In this document: piece by piece, positions 23,001 through 35,875 of the stretch | Layout of the letters: each line of letters opens with the position of its first letter | Position numbering within the stretch: the first letter of the stretch is position 1 | Assembly: GCF_963576675.1 (NCBI RefSeq) | Contig: NC_088911.1 | Coordinates: 80,753,256 to 80,817,255, forward strand | Direction of reading: 5' to 3' | DNA length: 64,000 nt | Origin: Euphorbia lathyris | Taxonomy: Eukaryota > Streptophyta > Magnoliopsida > Malpighiales > Euphorbiaceae | Program-made: the position numbers and the translations under genes | Notes under the pieces: model-generated | What the model was told of the DNA's origin: nothing | The model's input: the letters and a program-made list of their open reading frames with translations, nothing else | Databases searched by the model: none

Positions 23001-23986
23001 AGCAGCATAAAGATTAGGGTTTTGTTTAGGACAATACCTAACCCTAGCTATGGCTATGGTTAGGTTCGATGTATTTTTATTTCAATGAAACAATAAATAT
23101 TATAATCAGAAAAAGAAAATATATGTAAGCCTTTTTTAAACATTGCTTTTTTTTCTTTCTGAGTTCACAGTTTTGTATGCTATGAATTCAATCTATTTTG
23201 TCTCCTTTAATTACCAATTTTTGTCATTTGATTATCAAATTAAATCTTGTTTTTTTTTTTTCAAAAATCTACCTAGTGAAGTAATTTAATTTATTGACAT
23301 AAAGGCTAAATTTCACTTTAATATTCTATGAAAAGTATATAAATTTTATAAATTTACTCCTAACCTTTTTAAGTAAAATCAATTTTAATCCTTTTTTTTC
23401 TTTTTTTTTCAAATAGCTACCTAGTGAAGTAATTTAATTTATTGACATAAAGGCTAAATTCCTCTCTAATATTTTCTGAAAAGTACATATTTGACTTTAA
23501 CATATGAAATTGTATAAATTTATTAGTAACCTTTTCAAGCAAAATCAATTTTAATTTTTTTTTCTTTCAAAAATCTACCTAGTGAAGTAATTTAATTTAT
23601 TGGGATAAAAGCGAAATTTGTTACGCGCATTTTCAGAAAAATATAAATTCGACTCTAACATATGAAATGGTATATATTTACTCCTAACTATTTTAAGCAA
23701 AATCAATGTTACTTGTCCAGGGGCAGAACTCCATAGGGGGGTAGTCCTTGAAATTTGTTTCAAAATAATTTTCAAGCCCACTTTGTCAAAGAGTGAAAGA
23801 CATGAAGAGGGGTTGTTGTAGATGTGACAATTATTGAATTTTTTTTTACTGTATTCCAGGAGTAATACACCAATCAGTCAAAATAATTGTACATACCACT
23901 TCATGGGAGATGATTTGTGTAAGGAAAAAAATGTACATGTGACATTAATTGATTTGTTAGGTGTATTACTCCTAAAGTATTCTAAA

Positions 23987-24506
23987 TTTTTTTCTTATTA
24001 TTGAGTTAGTGTCGTGTTCGTGTCATATCAATTATCGAGTTGATATGAAATGAGTCAACTCTAACTCAACTCAAAAAAATTTGTGTTATAACTATATATT
24101 AACCAAATTGGGTTAGTAATTTTGTATTGTGCTTTCGGATCATATGTAATTTTACTATGTACATATGTTAATGATGTCATTTAAAAATATAGTAGGATAT
24201 AGTAATAGTTCTAAATAATTTATGTCGAGTAATACACCTAACAAATCAATTAATGTCACATGTACATTTTTTTCTTATTATTGAGTTAGTGTCGTGTTCG
24301 TGTCATATCAATTATCGAGTTGATATGAAATGAGTCAACTCTAACTCAACTCAAAAAAAATTGTGTTATAACTATATATTAACCAAATTGGGTTAGTAAT
24401 TTTGTATTGTGCTTTCGGATCATATGTAATTTTACTATGTACATATGTTAATGATGTCATTTAAAAATATAGTAGGATATAGTAATAGTTCTAAATAAGT
24501 TATGTC
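23987..24506 (+). repeat. 280-bp duplication with a 40-bp inverted piece
   Basis: Bases 24267-24506 repeat 23987-24226 almost exactly. The segment between them, about 24227-24267, is the reverse complement of about 23930-23970 just upstream. The join back to the forward strand lies in a run of seven T. Other units have only one copy, so this is private to unit 2. Confidence 0.85.
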
Positions 24507-26285
24507 GTTTTTGGATTAGCAGCTTAACTATGACCATCCAAAAATCCGCTAATATATCATTTTAGCTCGTGTAATGTGTTTATAAGTCGCATGCAAAAAT
24601 ATGGAAGGTTCAAGCTATTTTTGCAATTAGTAATTGTAATTTTATTACGTTTACTAATTAAATGAAATATAAACACATTAGAGAATATGATAATAATTTT
24701 AAATATTCATGACATTTTCGAGTTAGCAGGTCAACACCAATTCAACCCTAAAATTTATGTATCACTTTTATCTCAACTAAAAAATTACTCCTTACCTACT
24801 AAACTAAATTCAAACACTATAATTACATATCGAGTAATCGATCGCGTATAAATTTATCATTCCTAGGTTGTTATTGGTAAGATATATAGGAATAAAAGAT
24901 AGAAATAAGGTTTAACTATGAAGTTTTAATTTTTTTTAAATGACTCGTCGATGAACAACGATTGTTTCATTAAGTTGAACCTCGGCTCATCTAATGTCCT
25001 GGTTCTGCCACTACTGCTAGATAATAGAAAATTTGAATGAACTAACTTGACAATTATTAAACTGTCATATCAGACATTTCCAAACATATTAATTTGTCGA
25101 TAAACTGAAGTAGTTTTGCACATTTTTGTGGTTATTATTTCTAACTATATTAGTAACATAGTAAATATTTTACACACTTTGACAAAAAAAAAGTGAGAGA
25201 GAGAGAGAGAGGTGGAATGGTTAAGAAGCAAACGGAGAAGAGAATTTGACGAAAGGAAAATCAATCAGTGACAGGTCTCACTACACTGATAAACAGGCTG
25301 AAAGAGAATGGTGGAGATCGGCAACAAGACTTCATCAGCAGCGGCAATCTGAGTGAGGCAATCGGAGTGACGGAAAATGGAGGAGGGAGATGGAGAACGT
25401 GTTTTGCCGTGAAAGAGAGTTTTTATTTGATGAGCTGTTATAACTGAAGGACAGGTGTCAATTAGTATATGGAAGGTTCTTTTAGTGAGTTGGAGGACCA
25501 GGACCTTCCTATAAATTCCCCACCTAATATAGGATCATTATATATGATCAAACGGAGGGCAATCATAACTTGATACAGAGACTACATAATAACTATAAAT
25601 CTAGCCATGCTTTTTGTCATTATATATGGTCAAACGATGGGTAATCATGACTCGATATAAACGTATTAAATAGAAAAAAAAACTATGAGTTATGCTTAAA
25701 TGTTAGAAGATGAAAAAAGTATTTCATTGTGGTATTAATACCAAACCACTTCAAAAAAAAAACTCTAATGTCATTTGCCTTTATAAAAAGGGTCAAATAT
25801 ATGAATATCATAATTAAGTACAAAATTACAACTAAGTCGTATCACTAAATTTAATTCTTAATATGTCATTATTCTCTCTATATATTATGATTTTATACCA
25901 TAATTTAAAAATTATAGACTCAAATTCAGAAATTATAAACCTTAGAAAATATATTCTAGACTTCTAATTTATAAACTCTAATCCTTAAAATATATTAAAA
26001 GTACTGATTTTACTAGTTTGATATAATCCAAAATTATAACTTGTCATAGTTGTAAATAGTTTTTAAAATATGAATTTTCTTGGTAATTTTCCCTTATAAA
26101 AATGTCATTAACCACATTCAATTCACTCTTAAACAAATTGATTTTTCCAGTTTTTTTCTTACTATTAACTCTTCTAATTCTTTTCTTAAAAAAAACCCTT
26201 CCAAATCTTGTCTTTTGTTCTATAATATCACTAACAATTTTTACATTTAAAAAAATAATAACTAACAATTTATAAAAAAAAAGAA

Positions 26286-26865
26286 GGGTTAAGATGCAAA
26301 AATACCCCTAACGTTTTGGGCCAGGAGCCATTTTATCCCTGACGTCTAAAATGGTGTAATTTTACCCCTAACGTTGGAAGTCAAGAGCAATTTTACCCCT
26401 AACGTTGGAAGTCAGGAGCAATTTTACCCCTAACGTTAATAAATTGGGTCGATTTGAGAAATAATTCATCAAACTGTCTTCTCGCTCATGAATCTTGTTA
26501 TCTACGCTTCATATGTGTGTTATTTTATCAGTAACAAATCACAAACATTCATTGGAATGTGAAAAAATAAAAAAATATACTGTCTTTTTTGTACGGATTA
26601 GATAAAAAAAATTCTAAAAATCCACCGAATTTATAAATATTAATCTCAAATTCTATTATTAAATTATAAAAAATATGAAATCCTTTTTTTAGACGAATTA
26701 TTATGCAATTGGTGCAGAATAATGAACAAAAATATCTGTATTTTATAATAGTGTCTGAAATTGACCCAATTTATCAACGTTAGGGGTAAAATTGCACCAT
26801 TTTAGACGTTAGGGGTAAAATTGCTCCTAGCCCAAAACATTAGGGATATTTTTGCACCTTAACCC
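26286..26865. mobile_element. Mutator-like MITE, unit 3 copy
   Basis: About 580 bp with left end GGGTTAAG, which matches the right end CTTAACCC better than the other copies and may show the original terminus. The right target duplication has mutated (AAAAAATAA). Confidence 0.8.
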
Positions 26866-27861
26866 AAAAAATAATTATCATTTTTCTAAGAGCATGCCAC
26901 ATCATCAAAATCCCATCAAATCCAATTACCTTTTTTTTTCTTACGATTAAACTCTTCCAATTCATACCTTTTGTTCTATAATATCACTAACAATTTTTAC
27001 ATTTAAAAAAAATGTTCTGTTTGTAAGAGCATGCAACATCATCAAAATGGCATCTAAAATTCTCTTCTAATCTTCTTTCTGTTTCTGTTATTATATGTAA
27101 TATAGATTTCATGATTTATATAATCTGTACTTATATGTTGTTTGATAGAAATAAAAATTAAGTACTGAAAAAATATAAAATTAAATACTGAATTTTAAAT
27201 ACCGAATATAAACAATTAGTTGATAATACAAACACACGTGAATTACCTTAAAAAAATCACATTTAAATTAAATAAGTACTTAATTTTTAATTTAAATGAT
27301 TAGATGAGTTATCAAACAAGGTATTGGCCTAAAATTTCAATTGCGTTTAATAACCCTATGTTCTTATCTAATTGATTCAATAACTTGTCCAGTTACATTC
27401 AATATCTCCATAATCTCGTCTAATTGCATTGGATAACCCAAAAATTTAACTGTCCCGTGAACTTTCAAAATTTCCTAATTTGTTGTCTATTTATCACATT
27501 CTTTTGATACGTGACGAGCATTTTGAGACATGACGGAGCGTGTCTTCCATTTTCAGCATGCAACAAATTTTATTAAGAATTATGAGGTTATTAGATACAA
27601 TACGTTGGATCATTTGTAACTTTTAGAAATTTAGATGTTGCCCCTATACTCCAAAACTTTCCCTCCACTCTGAACTTTTTATTTGATGAGTCATATCCTC
27701 TGCACATAATAATTAAGATACTATATTTGCCATTTTATACAACTTAGCACATGACCTGTGTATGGTAACCAAATTAGCTATAAATTACACCCCTCTTCTC
27801 TCTTGCCCTCTCTTCAGATTATCAAAAAAAGACACAAATTCAATTTTCAAACCCTGAATCT

Positions 27862-28008
27862 ATGGGTGGAATTCCAACAATCTTCCTACAAGCACGTACG
27901 CCGGCGCTCCACAAATCGCCTGTCGAATTTGTAACCAGGTTTTTGTGAGCACTGAAGCTTTTCTTCATCACATCGAAATTCACATGTCTACGGATCATGA
28001 TGGTTCTT
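27862..28008 (+). pseudogene. Zinc-finger gene copy 3, frameshifted and truncated
   Basis: The promoter and leader are intact, but 10 bases are deleted between two ATGG repeats right at the start codon. The ATG is kept while the frame is shifted. Reading from it gives a short unrelated peptide. The finger coding sequence is present in another frame, and homology stops at 28008, where gag sequence of a retroelement begins. No functional finger protein can be made from the normal start. Confidence 0.85.
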
Positions 28009-29593
28009 CAGCACAGGAATTCGATGACATCGTGGATCAGCTGACACGGAGGTTGGGTGACATGTTCGCAACTCACGGACAACGAAACCCTAATCCGCAG
28101 TATCATCATCAGCACAGGAATCCGTTCACTGCTGATTTTGACGAAGAAGGGACTGATGAGGAGTATTATGAAGAAGTCAGGAGGCCTCGTCCACCACGTA
28201 ATGTGGGAGACGATAGGCGTTGGGAGGCTGGAATGAGGATGGAGATTCCTGAGTTTTGAGGTTCCCTTCAACCTGAAGAGTTCCTTGATTGGTTGACTAC
28301 TGTGGAAGAAATCCTAGAGTTTAAGGGTGTTCCTGAAAACAAAAGGGTGCCTTTAGTCGCTACTCGGCTCAGAGATAGGGCGATGGCGTGGTGGCAGCAG
28401 TTGAAGAAAACTAGGGTTCGACTGGGCAAATCGAAAATTACAAGTTGGGAGAAGATGAAGAAGCAGTTGCGGGCGACGTTCCTGCCATACAATTACCAGC
28501 GTATTATGTACCAGAGGTTGCAGAATCTACGGCAAGAGAGTCGTTCAGTTGATGAATATACGACCGACTTTTACCAGCTCATTGCACGGAACGAGGTACA
28601 TGAGACAGAAGATCAATTGGTGGCCAGGTATATTGGTGGTTTGCGAGAACAGATAAGGGAACCGTCAATATGTTTGATTCCATGTCGGTTTCTGCAGCGC
28701 ACCAAAGGGCAGTCCAACTGGAAAAGAGACGTGTTAGCGGGTTCGGGCAGTCTGTCGGGTTCGGGCAGTCTGTCGGGTTCGGGCAGTCTATAGGAGGAAC
28801 ACGGGAATTTGATAAAACTTCAGCCCCTACAACAGCAGCGGCACCTAGTGCTAACAGAAGAAGTGCACCCAGCAGTAGCTCTATGAAGTGTTTCTCATGC
28901 GGTGAGGTTGGGCATAGACAGGATGACTGTCAAAAGGTAGGAAAGAGAGCGATGTTTGCTGATACAGAAGAAGAAGAGGAGAATGTCCATTATCGAGAAA
29001 TTGATGGAGAACCTGTCTTTGATGATGAGGAGCCTGTAGATGAAGAGATCGTGATAGGAGATGTTGGGACTTCGCTGGTTGTAAGGCGATCGTGCTTCAC
29101 GCCCCGAGCTGTGGAGGAACGGTGGCTACGAAATAATATATTTCAGTCCACTTGCACTATTAAGGGGAAGGTGTGTAAGTTTATTATTGATTCTGGAAGC
29201 TGTGAGAATATCATCTCAACAGAGGCAGTTAAGAAGTTGGAACTAGTACCCGAGAAACATCCTGCACCATACAAGTTGGCCTGGTTGAAGCAGGGAGGTG
29301 AGTTGACTGTGACCAAACGAGTTTTGGTATCTTTTTCTGTGGGAACTAGATATAAAGATGAGGCGTGGTGTGATATGGTACCCATGGATGCGTGCCATCT
29401 CCTATTGGGGAGACCGTGGCAGTTTGACCGGATCGCGTTCCACAATGGTAGGGCCAATACTTACAGTTTTGTTTTCAATGGTGCTAAAATTGTGTGGGTA
29501 CCTACGAAGGAGGAAGTCAGTAAAGCAGCGCCCAACGGAAGCGTCTTATTGGTGAATCGGGGTACAACTGGAGGAAGAGCTTCGGGATACTGA
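28009..29593 (+). pseudogene. Ty3/gypsy gag, zinc knuckle and protease, broken
   Basis: This is the capsid-nucleocapsid and protease part of a Ty3/gypsy polyprotein, with its 5' end missing (no leader or 5' LTR). The gag core, with WLTTVEEILEF and LRDRAMAWWQQLK, has an in-frame stop at about 28257-28259. A one-base deletion near 28660 moves the rest into another frame. That frame carries a nucleocapsid CCHC knuckle (CFSCGEVGHRQDDC, about 28890) and the retropepsin-like IIDSGSCENIIS motif (about 29185). A one-base insertion near 29562 ends it at 29593. Short GFGQSV repeats precede the knuckle. Not functional. Confidence 0.85.
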
Positions 29594-30460
29594 GGTGGTG
29601 TACTTGTTGATGGGTAAGCGAGCAGATCAAGAAGGGGTGATCCCAGACGAAGTTAAGCCATTGCTGTCAGAATTTCATGATCTGTTCCCAGAAGAATTGC
29701 CCAATGGTTAACCACCCATGCGGGAAATTCAACACCAGATTGATCTTGAGCTAGGGGCTGCATTACCCAACCGTCCACATTATAGGATGAGTCCGGGCGA
29801 GCATGAAGAGTTGAGTAGACAGGTAGAGGAGTTGCTAGCAAAGGGGTACATTAGAGAGAGTTTGAGCCCTTGTGCAGTACCAGCCCTATTGATTCCAAAA
29901 AAAGATGGCACTTGGAGAATGTGCGTGGATAGTAGAGCTATCAATAAAATCACGATCAGGTACCGTTTTCCTATCCCTCGCTTAGATGACCTGTTGGATC
30001 AGTTGAGTGGAGCTACTGTGTTTACAAAGCTGGATTTGAAGAGTGGGTATCATCAGATTCGTATTCGGGATGGAGATGAGTGGAAAACAGCTTTCAAAAC
30101 ACGCGAAGGGCTTTATGAGTGGCTGGTGATGCCATTCGGATTGTCAAATGCTCCTAGAACTTTCATGCGAGTTATGAACCAGGTCTTGAGACCTTTTATT
30201 GGTACTAGTGTTGTCGTTTATTTTGACGACATTCTGATTTACAGTAAAAATCCCATTGAACATTTGGCTATCTTGAGGGAGGTTCTCACTGTTTTGAGGA
30301 GAGAGCAGTTATTGCTGCTGTCAAAAAGTGTGTTTTCATGTCAACCAGGGTGCTGTTTCTTGGTTATGTTGTTTCAGATGTGGGTTTGCAGGTAGATGGG
30401 TCCAAAATTGAGGCTGTCAGACACTAGCCCCGCCCTAATACTATTACTGAAGTTCGAAGC
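29594..30460 (+). pseudogene. Ty3/gypsy reverse transcriptase, first copy, broken
   Basis: This encodes the reverse transcriptase domain, with [10 protein letters not shown] and [11 protein letters not shown] visible. Compared with the second copy (32764 onward) it has a stop near 29708, a frameshift near 30310, a TGG-to-TAG stop near 30425, and a 122-bp deletion at about 30460 (equivalent to 33589-33710) between short AGC repeats that removes the RT-RNase H connection. It is otherwise almost identical to the second copy. Confidence 0.85.
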
Positions 30461-30475
30461 TTTTGAACTTATATA

Positions 30476-32219
30476 GGATCGCCTTACTTCGGCCCCAATT
30501 CTTGTCCTTCCTAATTTTCAGCAGCCTTTCGAGCTTCATTCTGATGCTTCCAAGATGGGAATTGGAGCTGTACTCAGCCAGAATAAAAGGCCAGTGGCGT
30601 ATTTCAGTGAGAAGCTGTCGGGAGCGAAGCTGCGGTACAGTACTTATGATGTTGAGTTTTACGCAGTTGTGCAGGCCATTAAGCATTGGCGGCATTACTT
30701 GTTCCAGTGGGAGTTTGTATTATTCACTGACCATGAAGCATTGAAGCATTTGCATAGTCAAGACAAAGTTTCAGCCAGACATGCGAGATGGGTTGCGTAT
30801 CTGCAACAGTTCACCTTTGTTCTAAAACATAAATCTGGGGTTGCCAACAAGGTGGCAGATGCATTGACTAGGAGAAGAGGGTTGCTCAGCAAATTGTCGG
30901 TTGAGGTATTTGGATTCGACTCTTTCGCTGAATTGTATGATACTGACCCATATTTTGCTGGTGTTTTGGCAAAAGTACGAGCTGGAGATCGTACAGGTTA
31001 CCACCTTCAAGATGGTTTTCTGTTCAAAGGCAACCAGTTGTGTGCTCCTGATTGTAGTTGGCGGTTAAAAATTATTGAAGAGCTGCACAGAGAAGGTCAT
31101 GTGGGCCGGGATCGTACCTTGCAGTTGGTTCAGGCCAATTACTTCTGGCCTTCTATCAGGAAAGAAGTGGAGAAATTGGTACAGAGGTGTCACGTGTGTC
31201 AAGTTTCGAAGGGAACAACTACTAATGCAGGATTGTATCATCCACTTCCTGTTCCTACACAGCCATGGACAGACATCAGTATGGACTTCGTGTTGGGGTT
31301 ACCGCGTACACAACGGGGTAATGATTCTATTTTTGTTGTGGTGGATCGTTTTTCTAAAATGGTACACTTTATTCCTTGTAAAAAAACAACTGATGCTGTT
31401 CAAGTAGCTCAATTATTCTTCCGAGAGGTTTACAAGCTGCACGGCTTGCCAGCATCCATTGTGTCTGACCGGGACACTCGATTTGTTAGTCACTTTTGGC
31501 GGAGTTTGTGGAAAATGGTCAATACGCAATTGAATTTTAGTAGTGCCTACCATCCTCAAACTGATGGGCAGACTGAAGTTGTGAATCGGTCCTTAGGCAA
31601 TCTGTTGCGTTGTTTGATTGGTGACAAGGCTAAGACTTGGGATGTTGTGTTGAGCAAAGCTGAGTTTGCACACAACCATACTGTTAATCGCAGTACGGGT
31701 TTCAGCCCTTTTGCTGTGGTTTATTCTGTTGTTCCTCGAAGCCCACTGGATTTGGTGTCATTACCAGATAAGACACGCGTGCATGGGAAGGCAGAAAGTT
31801 TTGTGAACAGCTTGGTGGAAGTACATAAGCAAGTTCATGATAATCTTGTGACGGCAACAAGCAATTACAAGAAACATGCGGATACGAAGCGCCGCCACGC
31901 AGAATTTGAAGTTGGGGATTTTGTTTGGGCTGTTTTGACTAAGGAAAGATACTCCGTGGGAGATTATAACAAGCTGTCTGCTAAGAAGATAAGGCCTTTG
32001 GAGATTGTGGAGAAAATCAACCCAAATGCTTACCGGTTGAAATTGCCTAGTCATATTCGCACCGCATATGTTTTTAATGTGAAGCACCTAATTCCGTTTT
32101 CTGGCGATTCTTCTGATGATGACAATTCGAGGGCGAATTCTGTTCACCCAGGGGAGAATGATGAAGTGGAGCGGGCCTTAAACTATTTGGAGAAAACGGA
32201 CTCGAAACTGAAATTTTGA
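30476..32219 (+). pseudogene. Ty3/gypsy RNase H and integrase, first copy
   Basis: An open stretch (long frame from 30555) encodes RNase H ([30 protein letters not shown]), an integrase HHCC zinc module (H-x3-H then CHVC), the DD35E core ([26 protein letters not shown]) and a C-terminal GPY/F-like module. It is cut off from RT by the upstream breaks. The protein ends at 32219. A stub of LTR (TGTTGGAATTTAGCG, from 32233) follows, then an abrupt join at about 32261 to a second protease segment. Confidence 0.8.
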
Positions 32220-32232
32220 AGATAAAACGGGT

Positions 32233-32261
32233 TGTTGGAATTTAGCGATTTCGGACCCTAA
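32233..32261 (+). repeat. LTR stub at the internal junction
   Basis: The first 29 bp match the start of the 3' LTR at 35483. Sequence then switches, at a shared TAAT, to protease sequence equivalent to about 29133. This marks the breakpoint of the tandem duplication. Confidence 0.7.
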
Positions 32262-32763
32262 TAATATATTTCAGTCCACTTGCACTATTAAGGGGAAGGT
32301 GTGTAAGTTTATTATTGATTCTGGAAGCTGTGAGAATATCATCTCAACAGAGGCAGTTAAGAAGTTGGAACTAGTACCCGAGAAACATCCTGCACCATAC
32401 AAGTTGGCCTGGTTGAAGCAGGGAGATGAGTTGACTGTGACCAAACGAGCTTTGGTATCTTTTTCTGTGGGAACTAGATATAAAGATGAGGCGTGGTATG
32501 ATTAGGTACATATGGATGCGTGCCATCTCCTATTGGGGAGACCGTGGCAGTTTGACCGGATCGCGTTCCACAATGGTAGGGCCAATACTTACAGTTTTGT
32601 TTTCAATGGTGCTAAAATTGTGTTGGTACCTACGAAGGAGGAAGTCAGTAAAGCAGCGCCCAACGGAAGCGTCTTATTGGTGAATCGGGTACAACAGGAG
32701 GAAGAGCTTCGGGATACTAAGGTGGTGTACTTGTTGATGGGTAAGTGAGCAGATCAAGAAGGG
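32262..32763 (+). pseudogene. Protease segment, second copy, with two stops
   Basis: This repeats 29133-29640 closely, including IIDSGSCENIIS, but carries in-frame stops TAG at 32503-32505 and TGA at 32746-32748. There is no gag upstream of it. It is in frame with the long pol frame that follows, so the decay is by point mutation only. Confidence 0.85.
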
Positions 32764-35469
32764 GTGATCCCAGACGAAGTTAAGCCATTGCTATCAGAAT
32801 TTCATGATCTGTTCCTAGAAGAATTGCCCAATGGTTTACCACCCATACGAGAAATTCAACACCAGATTGATCTTGAGCCAGGGGCTGCATTACCCAACCG
32901 TCCACATTACAGGATGAGTCCGGGCGAGCATGAAGAGTTGAGGAGACAAGTAGAGGAGTTGCTAGCAAAGGGGTACATTAGAGAGAGTTTGAGCCCTTGT
33001 GCAGTACCAGCCCTATTGATTCTAAAAAAAGATGGCACTTGGAGAATGTGCGTGGATAGTAGAGCTATCAATAAAATCACGATCAGGTACCGTTTTCCTA
33101 TCCCTCGCTTAGATGACCTGTTGGATCAGTTGAGTGGAGCTACTGTGTTTACAAAGCTGGATTTGAAGAGTGGGTACCATCAGATTCGTATTCGGGATGG
33201 AGATGAGTGGAAAACAGCTTTCAAAACATGCGAAGGGCTTTATGAGTGGCTGGTGATGCCATTCGGATTGTCAAATGCTCCTAGCACTTTCATGCGAGTT
33301 ATGAACCAGGTCTTGAGACCTTTTATTGGTACTAGTGTTGTCATTTATTTTGATGACATTCTGATTTACAGTAAAAATCCCATTGAACATTTGGCTATCT
33401 TGAGGGAGGTTCTCACTGTTTTGAGGAGAGAGCAGTTTATTGCTGATGTCAAAAAGTGTGTTTTCATGTCAACCAGGGTGCTGTTTCTTGGTTATGTTGT
33501 TTCAGATGTGGGTTTGCAGGTAGATGGGTCCAAAATTGAGGCTGTCAGACACTGGCCCCGCCCTAATACTATTACTGAAGTTCGAAGCTTTCATGGGCTG
33601 GCGTCATTTTATCGGCATTTCATACCTCGTTTTAGTAGTATCATGGCTCCTATTACTGATTGTATGAAGCAGAGCGGGAAGTTTGTGTGGACCAACGAGG
33701 CGGAATCAGCTTTTGAACTTATCAAGGATCGCCTTACTTCGGCCCCAATTCTTGTCCTTCCTAATTTTCAGCAGCCTTTCGAGCTTCATTCTGATGCTTC
33801 CAAGATGGGAATTAGAGCTGTACTCAGCCAGAATAATAGGCCAGTGGCGTATTTCAGTGAGAAGCTGTCAGGACCAAAGCTGCGGTACAGTACTTATGAT
33901 GTTGAGTTTTACGCAGTTGTGCAGGCCATTAAGCATTGGCGGCATTACTTGTTCCAGCGGGAGTTTGTATTATTCACTGACCATGAAGCATTGAAGCATT
34001 TGCATAGTCAAGACAAAGTTTCAGCCAAACATGCGAGATGGGTTGCGTATCTGCAACAGTTCACCTTTGTTCTAAAACATAAATCTGGGGTTGCCAATAA
34101 GGTGGCAGATGCATTGAGTAGGAGAAGAGGGTTGCTCAGCAAATTGTCGGTTGAGGTATTTGGATTCGACTCTTTCGCCGAATTGTATGATACTGACCCA
34201 TATTTTGCTGGTGTTTTGGCAAAAGTACGAGCTGGAGAGCGTACAGGTTACCACCTTCAAGATGGTTTTCTGTTCAAAGGCAACCAGTTGTGTGTTCCTG
34301 ATTGTAGTTGGCGGTTAAAAATTATTGAAGAGCTGCACGGAGAAGGTCATGTGGGCCGGGATCGTACCTTGCAGTTGGTTCAGGCCAATTACTTCTGGCC
34401 TTCTATCAGGAAAGAAGTGGAGAAATTGGTACAGAGGTGTCACGTGTGTCAAGTTTCGAAGGGAACAGCTACTAATGCAGGATTGTATCGTCCACTTCCT
34501 GTTCCTACACAGCCGTGGACAGACATCAGTATGGACTTCGTGTTGGGGTTACCGCGTACACAACGGGGTAATGATTCTATTTTTGTTGTGGTGGATCGTT
34601 TTTCTAAAATGGTACACTTTATTCCTTGTAAAAAAACAACTGATGCTGTTCAAGTAGCTCAATTATTCTTCCGAGAGGTTTACAAGCTGCACGGCTTGCC
34701 AGCATCCATTGTGTCTGACCGGGACACTCGATTTGTTAGTCACTTTTGGCGGAGTTTGTGGAAAATGGTCAATACGCAATTGAATTTTAGTAGTGCCTAC
34801 CATCCTCAAACTGATGGGCAGACTGAAGTTGTGAATCGGTCCTTAGGCAATCTGTTGCGTTGTTTGATTGGTGACAAGGCTAAGACTTGGGATGTAGTGT
34901 TGAGCAAAGCTGAGTTTGCACACAACCATGCTGTTAATCGCAGTACGGGTTTCAGCCCTTTTGCTGTGGTTTATTCTGTTGTTCCTCGAAGCCCACTGGA
35001 TTTGGTGTCATTTCCAGATAAGACACGCGTGCATGGGAAGGCAGAAAGTTTTGTGAACAGCTTGGTGGAAGTACATAAGCAAGTTCATGATAATCTTGTG
35101 ACGGCAGCAAGCAATTACAAGAAACATGCGGATACGAAGCGCCGCCACGTAGAATTTGAAGTTGGGGATTTTGTTTGGGCTGTTTTGACTAAGGAAAGAT
35201 ACTCCGTGGGAGATTATAACAAGCTGTCTGCTAAGAAGATAGGGCCTTTGGAGATTGTGGAGAAAATCAACCCAAATGCTTACCGGTTGAAATTGCCTAG
35301 TCATATTCGCACCGCAGATGTTTTTAATGTGAAGCACCTAATTCCGTTTTCTGGCGATTCTTCTGATGATGACAATTCGAGGGCGAATTCTGTTCACCCA
35401 GGGGAGAATGATGAAGTGGAGCGGACCTTAAACTATTTGGAGAAAACGGACCCGAAACTGAAATTTTGA
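32764..35469 (+). CDS. Ty3/gypsy pol (RT, RNase H, integrase), long open frame
   Basis: A 901-codon uninterrupted frame for a retrotransposon pol polyprotein lacking its own start (it opens after a stop and its first codon is GTG). RT lies at residues about 65-250 with catalytic D133 and D197-D198 (YFDD). RNase H lies at about 340-455 (D344, D406, D449). The integrase zinc module is H525, H529, C559, C562, and the integrase core is D591, D652, E688 with DD35E spacing. A GPY/F-like module lies at about 825-860, and the C-terminus is acidic with no clear chromodomain. The pol layout fits the chromovirus side of Ty3/gypsy. All catalytic residues are present, but the absence of gag and the upstream stops make it non-autonomous. 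Confidence 0.85.
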   Translation: MIPDEVKPLLSEFHDLFLEELPNGLPPIREIQHQIDLEPGAALPNRPHYRMSPGEHEELRRQVEELLAKGYIRESLSPCAVPALLILKKDGTWRMCVDSRAINKITIRYRFPIPRLDDLLDQLSGATVFTKLDLKSGYHQIRIRDGDEWKTAFKTCEGLYEWLVMPFGLSNAPSTFMRVMNQVLRPFIGTSVVIYFDDILIYSKNPIEHLAILREVLTVLRREQFIADVKKCVFMSTRVLFLGYVVSDVGLQVDGSKIEAVRHWPRPNTITEVRSFHGLASFYRHFIPRFSSIMAPITDCMKQSGKFVWTNEAESAFELIKDRLTSAPILVLPNFQQPFELHSDASKMGIRAVLSQNNRPVAYFSEKLSGPKLRYSTYDVEFYAVVQAIKHWRHYLFQREFVLFTDHEALKHLHSQDKVSAKHARWVAYLQQFTFVLKHKSGVANKVADALSRRRGLLSKLSVEVFGFDSFAELYDTDPYFAGVLAKVRAGERTGYHLQDGFLFKGNQLCVPDCSWRLKIIEELHGEGHVGRDRTLQLVQANYFWPSIRKEVEKLVQRCHVCQVSKGTATNAGLYRPLPVPTQPWTDISMDFVLGLPRTQRGNDSIFVVVDRFSKMVHFIPCKKTTDAVQVAQLFFREVYKLHGLPASIVSDRDTRFVSHFWRSLWKMVNTQLNFSSAYHPQTDGQTEVVNRSLGNLLRCLIGDKAKTWDVVLSKAEFAHNHAVNRSTGFSPFAVVYSVVPRSPLDLVSFPDKTRVHGKAESFVNSLVEVHKQVHDNLVTAASNYKKHADTKRRHVEFEVGDFVWAVLTKERYSVGDYNKLSAKKIGPLEIVEKINPNAYRLKLPSHIRTADVFNVKHLIPFSGDSSDDDNSRANSVHPGENDEVERTLNYLEKTDPKLKF

Positions 35470-35482
35470 AGATAAAACGGGT

Positions 35483-35875
35483 TGTTGGAATTTAGCGATT
35501 TCGTACCCTAATTTTGTTGGATTCGGCCCATTGAATCAAACCCATCGGTTTAAAGACCCATGGTGGACGTGTTTTTTAGCCATCTGAGGTCGTTTAAGGC
35601 CTCAAATCGGCCTTTTTGTGTTTTAGCGCACTTCTTATTTTGTTGTTTTCCTTTTCCTTTTAGGTTTCGAATTAGGTTTTATTTTGTCAGCCTATATAAA
35701 GGCTCGACCTCCACCTTATGTAAGGCAGTTATCGATTAATAAGAATTTCAGAGTTTATTCTCTTTCTTCCAATTTTCGTTAGTCGTGCGCGATTCAACGA
35801 TAGTTGACGGTTTTAAGCTTTGTTCGTGCGCGAGCAAGTGTTTAGAACGAAAGTCTGTTTATTTCCGCTGCATCA
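35483..35875 (+). repeat. 3' LTR of the Ty3/gypsy element
   Basis: It starts TGTTGGAATTTAG just after a short purine-rich tract (GAAGATAAAACGGG, a weak polypurine tract candidate) and probably ends at ...TGCATCA. It contains a TATA box (TATATAAA, about 35693-35700) for element transcription. No matching 5' LTR is in the window, so the right border is an estimate. Confidence 0.6.

Larger units (their letters stand above)
20923..26285 (+). repeat. Array unit 2
   Basis: A complete unit of about 5.36 kb. It is longer than units 4, 5 and 7 because of a local 280-bp duplication with an inverted piece at 24227-24506. Between gene copy 2 and the next MITE (23100-26285) it holds only unit-tail sequence: the triple tandem repeat, the GA tract near 25195, the conserved patch and A+T-rich DNA. 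Confidence 0.9.

Noticed and set aside
27945..28259. Possible zinc-finger/gag fusion protein
   Set aside because: No upstream ATG is in frame because of the 10-bp deletion at the start codon. The frame opens at GTG, includes only part of the finger, and ends at a premature gag stop.
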